Below are positions 51,725 to 59,685 of a stretch of 64,000 nt of DNA, in pieces. Within the stretch, counting starts at the first letter, position 1. Each line of letters begins with the position of its first letter. Below the pieces are notes generated by a model. That model had not been told where the DNA came from. It made no database searches and worked only from the letters and a program-made list of their open reading frames with translations. This DNA is from Terriglobia bacterium. Lineage in GTDB: Bacteria; Acidobacteriota; Terriglobia; Terriglobales; Acidobacteriaceae. A program made the translations under genes and the position numbers. Where the stretch lies: positions 1 through 64,000 of the forward strand of contig JAVUPY010000086.1 in assembly GCA_032252755.1 (NCBI GenBank). Reading direction: 5' to 3'.

Positions 51725-51744
51725 GGCACGGCTTCAGCCGTGCC
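51725..51744. repeat. Family C palindrome at the cation efflux gene stop
   Basis: A perfect palindrome (GGCACGGCT/AGCCGTGCC) also found at 1875. It contains the TGA of the gene ending at 51734. Confidence 0.85.
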
Positions 51745-52480
51745 GTTCCTGCTTACATCCACACCCGGGTGCCCCATTCTTCGCGTCCGCTTCTGACGCG
51801 AAGGGTGGGACAGTTCCCAAAACTTCGATGGACGCATTGCACGCACACGGATCGCCCTTCAGCGCCTCGATCCCTTCGCGGATAATAATTGGAACCATGA
51901 TAAGTCCCGCGACGGGATCGGCCCACCACCATCCCAGCAGGAAATTCAAAAGTAAACCGCCCAGCAGAATCGCCGAAAGATAGGCACAAAGGTCGGTCTG
52001 CCGCGAATCGGCGTGGAGAGCATTGCTGTTCAGCGTGCGCGCGACCTTGCGTTTTGCGCGCGCCAGCAGCGGCATAGCGATCAGAGAAAGCGCAGCAATA
52101 ATGATTCCGGGAATACTGTGCTCGGGCACTTCCCGCGTCCAAAGGTCCTTCGCTGCCTGGTAGCCGACGTATGCTGCGAGCGCGAGAAAGCTCGCCCCTA
52201 CAATTCTTAGCGCAACCCGCTCGGCCCGTTCGCGAGTGTCAGCATTCCGCTCATTCGCATGACTCAATCGCCACAGCAACGCCGCACCGGAAGACGTCTC
52301 GATCACCGAATCCAATCCAAAGCCAACCAGAGCAATGCTCCCGGCAAGAAGTCCAGCGACAATCGATGCAATCGCCTCGAGCGAATTCCACCCAACGGTC
52401 AGATATTCCAGCCGTCGTCCGCGGACCAGGGCGGCCTGTCGGGTCGAGCCGAAATTATCAGAATGGACACTAGCATTCAT
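51734..52480 (-). CDS. Cation diffusion facilitator-like protein with repeat-derived tail
   Basis: A 248-residue membrane protein with about six helices. The TM2 metal motif is VGFGLDSVIET (D57) and the TM5 motif is ALHADSRQTD (H156 and Asp), both typical of the CDF fold. The usual cytoplasmic C-terminal metal-binding domain is missing. Instead, residues about 222-248 are encoded by a family B palindrome (TVPPFASEADAKNGAP) and a family C palindrome that gives the stop. Short CDF-like proteins of this kind exist; zinc, iron or another divalent metal may be the substrate. GGAG precedes the ATG. Confidence 0.82.
   Translation of the reverse strand: MNASVHSDNFGSTRQAALVRGRRLEYLTVGWNSLEAIASIVAGLLAGSIALVGFGLDSVIETSSGAALLWRLSHANERNADTRERAERVALRIVGASFLALAAYVGYQAAKDLWTREVPEHSIPGIIIAALSLIAMPLLARAKRKVARTLNSNALHADSRQTDLCAYLSAILLGGLLLNFLLGWWWADPVAGLIMVPIIIREGIEALKGDPCACNASIEVLGTVPPFASEADAKNGAPGCGCKQERHG
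51767..51810. repeat. Family B palindrome in the cation efflux gene
   Basis: A 44-bp partner of the element in tlyA (10927-10970). It forms the same 15-bp stem, with compensatory differences at two pairs, and is translated as part of the protein's tail. Confidence 0.85.
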
Positions 52481-52502
52481 CTCTGCTCCGCACGATTTGC
52501 TC

Positions 52503-52518
52503 TTCCGATCTTCCGATT
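52503..52518. repeat. Octamer array (TTCCGATN x2) after prfB
   Basis: Two units, TTCCGATC and TTCCGATT, about 11 bases after the prfB stop and just upstream of the cation efflux gene. Same unit type as 31437, 58039 and 60715. Confidence 0.6.
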
Positions 52519-52528
52519 ACCACCGCGT

Positions 52529-53648
52529 TCACTGTCCTCTCTGCTCCCGCCTCATCAGCAGATACGCCCGTATGAACCCGTCGAGATCGCCATCCAGCAC
52601 ACGATCCACGTCGCCGACCTCATAACGCGTCCTCAAATCTTTTATCAGCCGGTATGGCTGCAACACGTACGACCGAATCTGCGACCCGAATGCGATGTCC
52701 AGCTTCGCGTCCTCAATCTGCTTGCTCGCTTCCTTCTTCTTCTCCAGTTCGTACTCGTACAGCTTCGACCGCAGGATTTTGAACGCCCGCTCCCGGTTCT
52801 TGTGCTGTGAGCGCTCGTTCTGGCAGCTCACGACAATCCCCGTCGGAAAATGCGTAATCCGCACTGCCGAGTCCGTCGTGTTGACGTGCTGTCCGCCCTT
52901 GCCACCGGAGCGGAAGGTATCGATACGAATCTCTTCCGGCTTGACGACAATGTCGATGCTGTCGTCGATTTCCGGCGAGACGAACACGCTCGCGAACGAG
53001 GTATGCCTTCGCGCCGCCTGGTCGAAGGGCGAGATGCGGACCAACCGGTGCACGCCGATTTCGCTCACCATCAGCCCGTACGCGTATTCGCCGGTAATCG
53101 AAAACGTCGCTGACTTGATGCCAGCTTCTTCGCCCGCCTGGTAGTCGTTCAACACGGTTTCGAAGCCCTTGCGCTCGCACCATCGCAGGTACATGCGCAT
53201 CAACATTTCGGCCCAGTCCTGCGACTCGGTTCCGCCCGCCCCTGGATGGATCGTAACGATTGCGTTTGCCGCATCCTGTGAACCGGAGAGAAGCGTCTGT
53301 GTTTCGAGTTTCTCGACCAACCCGCGCAGAGCGTCCAGTTCCTTCTTCAGCTCTTCGGAGACGTCCTCGCCCTCGTGGGCCAATTCGAAGAACGCACCGA
53401 TGTCCTCGCTGCGCTGCACCAGTTCCTTGTCGGTCGACAAAGCGTCTTCCAGGCGCTTGCGCTCGCGCATCACTTTTTGGGAATTTTCAGGATCGGACCA
53501 GAAGTTCGGATCGTTTACTTTCTTCTCGACCTCGTCGAGTTGCGCGCGCACCTTGGGCGCGTCAAAGATACTCCCGGAGCTCGCGCACCTTGTCTTTCAG
53601 CGCGGCATACTGCTGTTCTAGCTCTTCCGTCGTGTACTTGGATTCCAT
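52529..53648 (-). CDS. prfB: Peptide chain release factor 2 (programmed +1 frameshift)
   Basis: RF2 ends translation at UGA and UAA. The full protein of about 372 residues needs a +1 shift. The first 28 codons (MESKYTTEELEQQYAALK to REYL, from ATG 53648) meet an in-frame TGA in the sequence CTTTGAC. Skipping one T leads into the main frame (DAPKVRAQLDEVEKK onward). The tripeptide anticodon SPF (about 206-208) and the catalytic GGQ in GGKGGQHVN (about 251-253) are in place. The frame after the shift has no good start of its own; GTG 53551 would drop the N-terminus. Confidence 0.95.
53561..53578 (-). promoter_or_regulatory. RF2 +1 frameshift site
   Basis: On the minus strand GGGAG lies three bases before CTTTGAC, which is the classic RF2 arrangement (internal Shine-Dalgarno-like motif, slippery CUU, UGA, C). 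The TGA is at 53562-53564. It autoregulates RF2 levels in other bacteria. Confidence 0.93.
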
Positions 53649-53677
53649 TCCTTAAGTTCTCCAACCAACTTTCGCCA

Positions 53678-53752
53678 TCCCGAGCGAAGGTCGCGAGGTT
53701 TTGTTTGCGCGCGTTGTTGGCGCGCTCGCGACCGAAGTCGAGGGACCTGCAT
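53678..53752. repeat. Family D mosaic repeat after lnt
   Basis: The minus strand reads ATGCAGGTCCCTCGACT immediately after the lnt stop codon, then a GC-rich inverted stretch (GCGCGAGC type), ending in CTCGGGATGG. Copies at 1806 and 11844. Confidence 0.7.
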
Positions 53753-53754
53753 CT

Positions 53755-55356
53755 CTACACCGGTTGTGGCTGCGTCACATCCGCTCGTTCCCTGAAGCGG
53801 AAGAACAGCCCGACTATGCTGATTATCGCACACAGTATCGGGAACCAATCGCCGTAGCGCGTGTAGAAAGTGGTGCCTGTTTCGCGCCCGTAGCCGGCCT
53901 TTAGGACGCCGCGCCTGTTGCGCGGCAACGACTGCACAACGCGCCCCAGTGGATCGACGACAGCCGTAATCCCCGTATTCGTATCGCGCAGCAGCCAGCG
54001 ATCGTTCTCGATCGCCCTCATCCGCGCCATGTTCAGGTGCTGCCAGGGCGCACCGGTGTTGCCGAACCAGCCATCGTTCGAAATGTTGACGAACACATCG
54101 GCCCCGCGTTCCGCGAACTGCCGCACTTCACCCGGAAAGACCGATTCGTAGCAGATGAACACGCCGACGCGCTGCCCATCCACCGTGAGAGGCGCCCGGT
54201 ACGTCCCAGGCACAAAGTTTCCCACTTCCGCGGTCAGCGACTTGGCGAACCTAAGCACGCTGGCAAACGGAACGTACTCTCCGAACGGCACCAGGTGCAC
54301 CTTGTCATAGCGTGCCACCACTGCGCCCTGTGGGCTGACCAGCGCCGCCGAGTTGTAGATATTCTCGGAAGAGTTGCTCCGTCGAGGATGTACCCCGATG
54401 CTTCCAGCAATGACGTACGCATCTGACTTCCTGGCCACATCGGCGATCGTGTTCACGAATTGCGGATCGTTGAGGAAGAACGGTGCTGGAGATTCCGGCC
54501 AGACAATCAGGCCTGCGTCTTTTTGGGCCTCCTTCGGCAGAATACTAATGTCCGACAAATTGGCCAGCAACCTGTCGTACTCCGCCGCGGTCCATTCCTC
54601 GCGAATCGGCACATTCTGCTGCACCAGCAGCGCATTGGCTTCGGTCGGCGCGGGATCGAACTTGACGAACTGCTCCGTCTGCAATGCGACGGATGATACC
54701 AGTGCCGCCGCGATCATCGCCTTCCGTTTGGTCTTATGTACCAGGAAGGTCGCCGCGAAAACCGTGTTCACCAGCGCGATCTCGAACGAGAGCCCGTAAA
54801 CCCCCGTCACTGTTGCCAGCCGGCTAAGCGGAATATTGTTCACCTGTGCCGTCCCGAGCAGGTCCCACGGGAATCCGACAACGTACGTCCGAATCAACTC
54901 CACCGTGACCCACAGAAACGGCGCCAGGACCAGGGCTCTCCGGCTGAAGCCTGCTCTGGCCTGCCCTGCCCACGCCAATAGCGCACCGAAAATGCCGTGA
55001 TTCAATCCCAGGTACAACGAGAACAGGATCAGCAGCAGGAAGGATACGAACGGGTTCAGGCCGCCATATAGGTGCATTACATGGAACACCCAGTAGCACG
55101 TTCCCAGGTACCAGACCACCCCGCACGTCCAGCCGAGTACGAATCCTTGCTTGGGAGTTGCGGGAATGAGAAAGGAGGGACTCTGCGATTCCAGCAGAAC
55201 CGTCGCATCGACTTCGCGCGCCCGCAGGATTGCGTAGATCAGCGGGGCCAGTGCCACCCAGCACAAGAATGTGAGATCCGGTGTCGGGAAGACGAGGATC
55301 TGCAGGATGCCAGAACTGATGGCCAGCAACCATGCGCTGGGATGGACGCGTCGCAT
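53755..55356 (-). CDS. lnt: Apolipoprotein N-acyltransferase
   Basis: A 533-residue inner-membrane enzyme that adds the third acyl chain to lipoproteins. About eight membrane segments precede a periplasmic nitrilase-like domain with the catalytic triad Glu (VWPESPAPF), Lys (RYDKVHLVPFGEY) and Cys (FICYESVFP), then NISNDGWFG and a final helix. It fits an organism with outer-membrane lipoproteins such as that at 14341. ATG 55356 is chosen; a TTG nine codons earlier is possible. It stops at a family D repeat. Confidence 0.94.
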   Translation of the reverse strand: MRRVHPSAWLLAISSGILQILVFPTPDLTFLCWVALAPLIYAILRAREVDATVLLESQSPSFLIPATPKQGFVLGWTCGVVWYLGTCYWVFHVMHLYGGLNPFVSFLLLILFSLYLGLNHGIFGALLAWAGQARAGFSRRALVLAPFLWVTVELIRTYVVGFPWDLLGTAQVNNIPLSRLATVTGVYGLSFEIALVNTVFAATFLVHKTKRKAMIAAALVSSVALQTEQFVKFDPAPTEANALLVQQNVPIREEWTAAEYDRLLANLSDISILPKEAQKDAGLIVWPESPAPFFLNDPQFVNTIADVARKSDAYVIAGSIGVHPRRSNSSENIYNSAALVSPQGAVVARYDKVHLVPFGEYVPFASVLRFAKSLTAEVGNFVPGTYRAPLTVDGQRVGVFICYESVFPGEVRQFAERGADVFVNISNDGWFGNTGAPWQHLNMARMRAIENDRWLLRDTNTGITAVVDPLGRVVQSLPRNRRGVLKAGYGRETGTTFYTRYGDWFPILCAIISIVGLFFRFRERADVTQPQPV

Positions 55357-55409
55357 CAGCGCAAGTGTAACAAACGCCTGCAAATCTTTGCGTTACACGA
55401 ACGGCACCA

Positions 55410-55439
55410 TCGTGTGATTTACCTTCGTGTGATTTACTT
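55410..55439. repeat. 15-bp tandem duplication
   Basis: Two adjacent copies of TCGTGTGATTTACCT (14 of 15 identical) between lnt and the micro-ORF at 55469. Confidence 0.85.
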
Positions 55440-55468
55440 TCTCGTCCGCACGCTCTCTAATTGGTCAT

Positions 55469-55600
55469 ATGCACGTTGCCGCAATATTCGTTACAGGTTT
55501 TCTCGACGTCATCGAAGGACTCTTTGTAGTCGGCCTTATAGGCTCGACCGCGGTTCTGATTCTCTCCTTCATTGAAGACGTGAAGACCATCCTGTCCTGA
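55469..55600 (+). CDS. 43-residue single-helix membrane micro-protein
   Basis: A short frame, ATG to TGA, encoding MHVAAIFVTGFLDV, then IEGLFVVGLIGSTAVLILSF and the tail IEDVKTILS. One continuous hydrophobic segment (about residues 15-34) with acidic flanks is typical of small membrane proteins. It occupies an otherwise empty 330-bp gap, 87 bp before the APC permease gene on the same strand. No ribosome binding site is evident, so it might be leaderless or not translated. A subunit of the permease is one possible role. Confidence 0.55.
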   Translation: MHVAAIFVTGFLDVIEGLFVVGLIGSTAVLILSFIEDVKTILS

Positions 55601-55686
55601 TCCGCATCGTTGACTGCCGACCACTCAGGCTTTAAACTCGCAGACTTGGACCCCTTCCGCTGAGTGGCGGATTTTCAACAGTCTAA

Positions 55687-58002
55687 ATGCCCGATTCTTC
55701 CCAGCCATCCTCTCCCGGAAAGCAGAGAGTTCGCATCGTCGTAGCGACGTCGGTGATGCTGACCTTTATCTCCTTCTGGAGAGCAGCGGCCATCGTCCTG
55801 AACGACCTCGGCTCCTCCGCTTTTTACGCCGGCCCCATCGCCGAACAGGCGGTCGGGAAGGCGGCCCCCTGGTTCATCATCGGCGTCATGCTCTTCGCGT
55901 TTACCGTGCGCGCGGTTTACGTGGAGAGCTGTTCCATGTTCGTTCGCGGGGGCGTATACCGTGTCGTCAAAGAGGCCCTCGGCGGCGGCCTGGCAAAAGT
56001 CAGCGTCTCCGCCCTGATGTTCGATTACATCCTCACCGGACCGATCTCGGGTGTCTCCGCCGGCCACTACATCGGCGGTCTAATCAACTCCCTGTTCCAC
56101 ACCGCCCACGTCCACGGCTTCTTCCCGTTCAATTTCCAGATCAACGAGAACGCCTCTGCCCTCGTGTTCGCCATCATCATGACCCTCTACTACTGGTGGC
56201 AGAACACCATGGGCATTGAAGAGAGCAGCGAAAAGGCTCTCAACGTGATGAAGATCGTCACCGTGATGGTGGTGGTCGCGCTCGGTTGGTCAGTCGTAAC
56301 CATCTGGATACGCGGCTCGCAACTTCCGCCGCTGCCGATCCCCTCGAATCTTCATTTCAGCACCGAGGCCCTCGGATTCATCAAGCACACGAACTGGGCA
56401 CAGACCTTCGGTCTTTTCGGGGTTCTGATAGCCTTTGGTCACTCCGTGCTCGCCATGAGCGGCGAAGAGACGCTCGCGCAGGTGAACCGTGAGCTGGCGC
56501 ATCCCAAGCTCACGAACCTGAAGAAAGCCGCCATCATCATTGGCATCTACAGCTTCCTCTTCACCGGCTTGATCTCACTGTTCGGCGTCATGATCGTTCC
56601 CGACGCTCTTCGGACCACGGTCTACAAGGACAATCTCATCAGCGGTTTGGCGATGAGCTTCGTGGGCCCGCACTCTATCAGGCTCGCATTCCAGGTCTTC
56701 GTCGTTCTCGTCGGATTCCTGATGCTCTCGGGAGCCATCAACACCTCGATCATCGGCGCCAATGGAGTCCTGAACCGAATCTCCGAAGACGGTGTACTCA
56801 CTGACTGGTTCCGCAAGCCGCACAAGAAATACGGGACCAGCTATCGCATCATCAATCTCATCGTCATCCTTCAGATTCTCACGATTGTCGGCAGCCGCGG
56901 CGACGTCTACACCCTGGGCGAAGCGTACGCCTTTGGCGTCATCTGGAGCTTCACCTTCAACAGCTTCTCCATGCTGGTGTTGCGCTTCAAGTTCAAAGGT
57001 ATACGCGGCTGGAAGATGCCGCCGAACATCACCATCGCCGGCGTGGAGCTACCGATTGGTCTCGGTTCGGTTTTCCTCGTGCTCTTCTGCACAGCGGTCA
57101 CGAACCTGATGACGAAGTCGATCGCGACGGTGGCCGGCCTGACCTTCACCGTGATGTTTCTCATCATCTTCACCGTCTCCGAGCGTATCAACATGCGGAA
57201 ATTCGCTAACGCTCAAGCATCGATGAAGGAACATTTCCAGTTGCTCCACCGTGACACGGTCGACAACCAGACAGTCGGCATAAAGCCAGGCAACGTGCTC
57301 GTTGCGGTTCGCGACTACAACACTTTGAATCATCTCAAGTGGGTGCTTTCGCACACCGCCCTTGACATCGACATCGTCGTCATGGCCGCGCGCCTCACCG
57401 GCCCAGGCAGTGCCGAGTACGACCTCTCGATGGACCAGATATTCTCCGATTACGAGCAAACACTATTTACTCGTGCTGTTGGCGTGGCCGAAGGATTTGG
57501 CCGCCACGTCGATCTGCTCGTCGTTCCAGCGCGTGATGTCTGGTCCGCCATCGTTCAGACCGCCAGCGCTCTCGGTTCGTCCGCCATCGTCGCCGGCCTT
57601 TCCAGCAAGATGACCGCCCAGGAACAGGCCTTCTACCTCGGTCGCGCCTGGGAGGCCATGCCCGAGCCCAAGAAGGAAATGTTGTTCCAGGTTGTTCGTC
57701 CGGATATGGAGGTCGATACCTATCGCATCGGACCGCACACGCCGAGCATGAGGACCGAAGACGTTCACCTCGTACATCGACTTTGGCTGGATATCACGCG
57801 GGAGAAGGGACTCGAGAAGATCCACCACTCCGACCTGGTGTCCATGGCCCTGACGCGGTTCGCCCGCGAATTTACCGGCGACGGCCGCCAGGAAATTATC
57901 CGCGACCTGAAAAAAACTGAACAGCGCCGTGGCGCTGCCGCAGCACTGCCCGAAAAGGCATCCGGCAGCGAAGATGAAGGCCCACCCGTCCTGAGACCCT
58001 GA
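55687..58002 (+). CDS. APC-superfamily amino acid permease with C-terminal soluble domain
   Basis: A 771-residue transporter. About 12 membrane helices (25-510) start with VVATSVMLTFISFWRAAAIVLNDLGSSAFY, a variant of the APC N-terminal helix. GHSVLAMSGEETLAQVNRELAHPK is the family's acidic loop. A soluble C-terminal region (about 530-771) has alternating strands and helices (VLVAVRDYNTLNHLKWVL, ALDIDIVVMAA, SSAIVAGLSS) resembling a pair of universal-stress-type folds. The substrate is unknown. The ribosome binding site is poor. Confidence 0.86.
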   Translation: MPDSSQPSSPGKQRVRIVVATSVMLTFISFWRAAAIVLNDLGSSAFYAGPIAEQAVGKAAPWFIIGVMLFAFTVRAVYVESCSMFVRGGVYRVVKEALGGGLAKVSVSALMFDYILTGPISGVSAGHYIGGLINSLFHTAHVHGFFPFNFQINENASALVFAIIMTLYYWWQNTMGIEESSEKALNVMKIVTVMVVVALGWSVVTIWIRGSQLPPLPIPSNLHFSTEALGFIKHTNWAQTFGLFGVLIAFGHSVLAMSGEETLAQVNRELAHPKLTNLKKAAIIIGIYSFLFTGLISLFGVMIVPDALRTTVYKDNLISGLAMSFVGPHSIRLAFQVFVVLVGFLMLSGAINTSIIGANGVLNRISEDGVLTDWFRKPHKKYGTSYRIINLIVILQILTIVGSRGDVYTLGEAYAFGVIWSFTFNSFSMLVLRFKFKGIRGWKMPPNITIAGVELPIGLGSVFLVLFCTAVTNLMTKSIATVAGLTFTVMFLIIFTVSERINMRKFANAQASMKEHFQLLHRDTVDNQTVGIKPGNVLVAVRDYNTLNHLKWVLSHTALDIDIVVMAARLTGPGSAEYDLSMDQIFSDYEQTLFTRAVGVAEGFGRHVDLLVVPARDVWSAIVQTASALGSSAIVAGLSSKMTAQEQAFYLGRAWEAMPEPKKEMLFQVVRPDMEVDTYRIGPHTPSMRTEDVHLVHRLWLDITREKGLEKIHHSDLVSMALTRFAREFTGDGRQEIIRDLKKTEQRRGAAAALPEKASGSEDEGPPVLRP

Positions 58003-58038
58003 AGGCAAATCGGGGAACCGGGTCAGTAAAGCCGGCCA

Positions 58039-58070
58039 CCTGATTTCCCGATTACCTGATCGCCCGATAT
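58039..58070. repeat. Octamer array (CCYGATNN x4) spanning a stop codon
   Basis: Four units (CCTGATTT, CCCGATTA, CCTGATCG, CCCGATAT). On the minus strand it encodes the last residues and TAA stop of the reductase gene, exactly as at 31437 for the Mpo1-like gene. Confidence 0.82.
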
Positions 58071-58918
58071 CGATTGAACTGCAAATCCCCAACTTTCCTG
58101 CAGCTCAGCCAATGCCAGCGCACAACATCTTCCTTGGTGAATCCCGTTCCGGCAAAGATCGTCGGTCGAATTGCCGGTTGCTTCCATGGCACGAATTCCT
58201 GCTCCTGCGGAATCTCCTGCCCGGTATCGATCGGCGCAATCGTCAGGAATTTTTCGTCAATCAGTCCGGCGCGAATCATGTGCCCGTAAAGCACCGGCCC
58301 GCCCTCGCACAGCAGATACTTGATGCCCATTTCCTGCCGAAGCGTGCGCATCGCGACCTTCAGGTCGACCTCGCTCCCGTCTCCGGCGACGACGATCTTC
58401 ACATGCGGATGCGTCGCCTGCTGCGGCCGTAACCGTTCCGCTCCAGAAACAGTTGTGATAATGGCACTATCTACGCGGTCGCCATCGAATACCGCAAAAT
58501 CCGCCACTTGAAAATTGCCGGTCGCGCTCACAAAAATGTTGCGTTCAACTCCTCGCCGCAATTTCGCGCGCAACTGCTGCAATGTTGGCTCGACGATCCG
58601 AAACACCGGCCCGCGAGGTCGCGGCCGCTCCAGCCGCTTCTCAACCATCAGCGTGCCCATACCGAGCAGCACCGCGTCCGCATGAGCCCGCAGCAAATCC
58701 ATCAACCACCGGTCTTCTTCGCTCTGCGCAATATCTGATCCCGACGCATTCACTCCCAGCAGCGAAACGATGCCATCCAGCGTCTGCACAAAATTGGCAT
58801 AAACCCACGGCCGTTCCGCCAGCGGCGCTGGAAATCCCAGCTTCCCATAAGGCGAATACACCGGATCCAGCAGATCCGACCGCTCACCATGATCGAAGAG
58901 GATTTGAAAATCGTGCAT
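58052..58918 (-). CDS. RibD C-terminal-like reductase
   Basis: A 288-residue protein of the RibD_C / dihydrofolate-reductase-like family. YANFVQTLDGIVSL opens the fold. LLRAHADAVLLGMGTL and KYLLCEGGPVLYGHMIRAGLIDEKFLT carry the NADPH-binding pattern seen in pyrimidine-deaminase/reductase enzymes. The deaminase half of RibD is absent, so it may be a stand-alone 5-amino-6-ribosylamino-uracil-phosphate reductase or a reductase with another substrate. The last residues come from an octamer repeat. It is preceded by the MobB-like gene on the same strand. Confidence 0.85.
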   Translation of the reverse strand: MHDFQILFDHGERSDLLDPVYSPYGKLGFPAPLAERPWVYANFVQTLDGIVSLLGVNASGSDIAQSEEDRWLMDLLRAHADAVLLGMGTLMVEKRLERPRPRGPVFRIVEPTLQQLRAKLRRGVERNIFVSATGNFQVADFAVFDGDRVDSAIITTVSGAERLRPQQATHPHVKIVVAGDGSEVDLKVAMRTLRQEMGIKYLLCEGGPVLYGHMIRAGLIDEKFLTIAPIDTGQEIPQEQEFVPWKQPAIRPTIFAGTGFTKEDVVRWHWLSCRKVGDLQFNRYRAIR

Positions 58919-59028
58919 CGAGAATTACTCGTCGGTGCTCCGTCCAAGCTCTGCTTGGGCGATGTAGTTTGGAGCACGGCATGTCCTGAGAACTGCGTCA
59001 ATGCCGTCGCAATCGCCGCTTCCTGAAA

Positions 59029-59661
59029 TCATGTTTTCGATGGCTCAATGGCACGATCGGCCGATGCCACGATTCGTTGCCTCACAAAATCCACCAGTTC
59101 CCCGCTGACGTACTTCGGCGGCTCCACCTGAAACACCGGCCGTCCCGCCACCGGCTTTAACGAAACTCCCTGCCACGCCACTCCATCGGCCGCATGCAGC
59201 AGCACCGCATCCGCCCGATCGAGATACTCACGCGCCGATTCCTTGAAATCTTTGGTGGCGGGATCAAGCACAACCATATATACATCCGGCCGCACAAAGC
59301 GCAGCACGCTATTCGACTCGAGGATTACATTGCGCGCCTTCGCCATCTCTTGCCGGAGACGCGGAATTGCCTCGGCCAAAAATCCCTGCTGCGTCCGCAC
59401 CCACAAAACTCGCGACGCACCCGCCACGAGAAACCTCGACGTATCTGTCTCTCCCGACCGGTCGCGCTCTTCGGTGATTGCAGAAGCGTGATCCGCGGTC
59501 ACGCAATCGCACGGCTCGCCATTCGCTGAGCAGATCCCATGGCCATACTGCGTGATCTTGACGGCAAGCCACTCGCACTCGCGCAGCGCGGAAATCAGAC
59601 CCGCCACCACGCTCGTCTTCCCCACATTCCGCGAATGCCCGCCAACAACAATCAGAGCCAT
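59029..59661 (-). CDS. MobB-like P-loop NTPase
   Basis: A 210-residue soluble protein. The N-terminal P-loop GGHSRNVGKTSVVAGLI and AVKITQYGHG resemble MobB, the GTP-binding partner in molybdenum cofactor synthesis. It then departs from MobB: Cys-rich CSANGEPCDCVTADH, SGETDTSRFLVAGA, and a long C-terminal part (LESNSVLRFVRPDVYMVVLDP, VSLKPVAGRPVF). SGETDTSRF also fits the substrate region of related kinases. It lies after lpxD, not with mobA, so the molybdenum link is weak; function unassigned. Confidence 0.7.
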   Translation of the reverse strand: MALIVVGGHSRNVGKTSVVAGLISALRECEWLAVKITQYGHGICSANGEPCDCVTADHASAITEERDRSGETDTSRFLVAGASRVLWVRTQQGFLAEAIPRLRQEMAKARNVILESNSVLRFVRPDVYMVVLDPATKDFKESAREYLDRADAVLLHAADGVAWQGVSLKPVAGRPVFQVEPPKYVSGELVDFVRQRIVASADRAIEPSKT

Positions 59662-59685
59662 TGAAGCTGTGACAATCCCAAGTCT

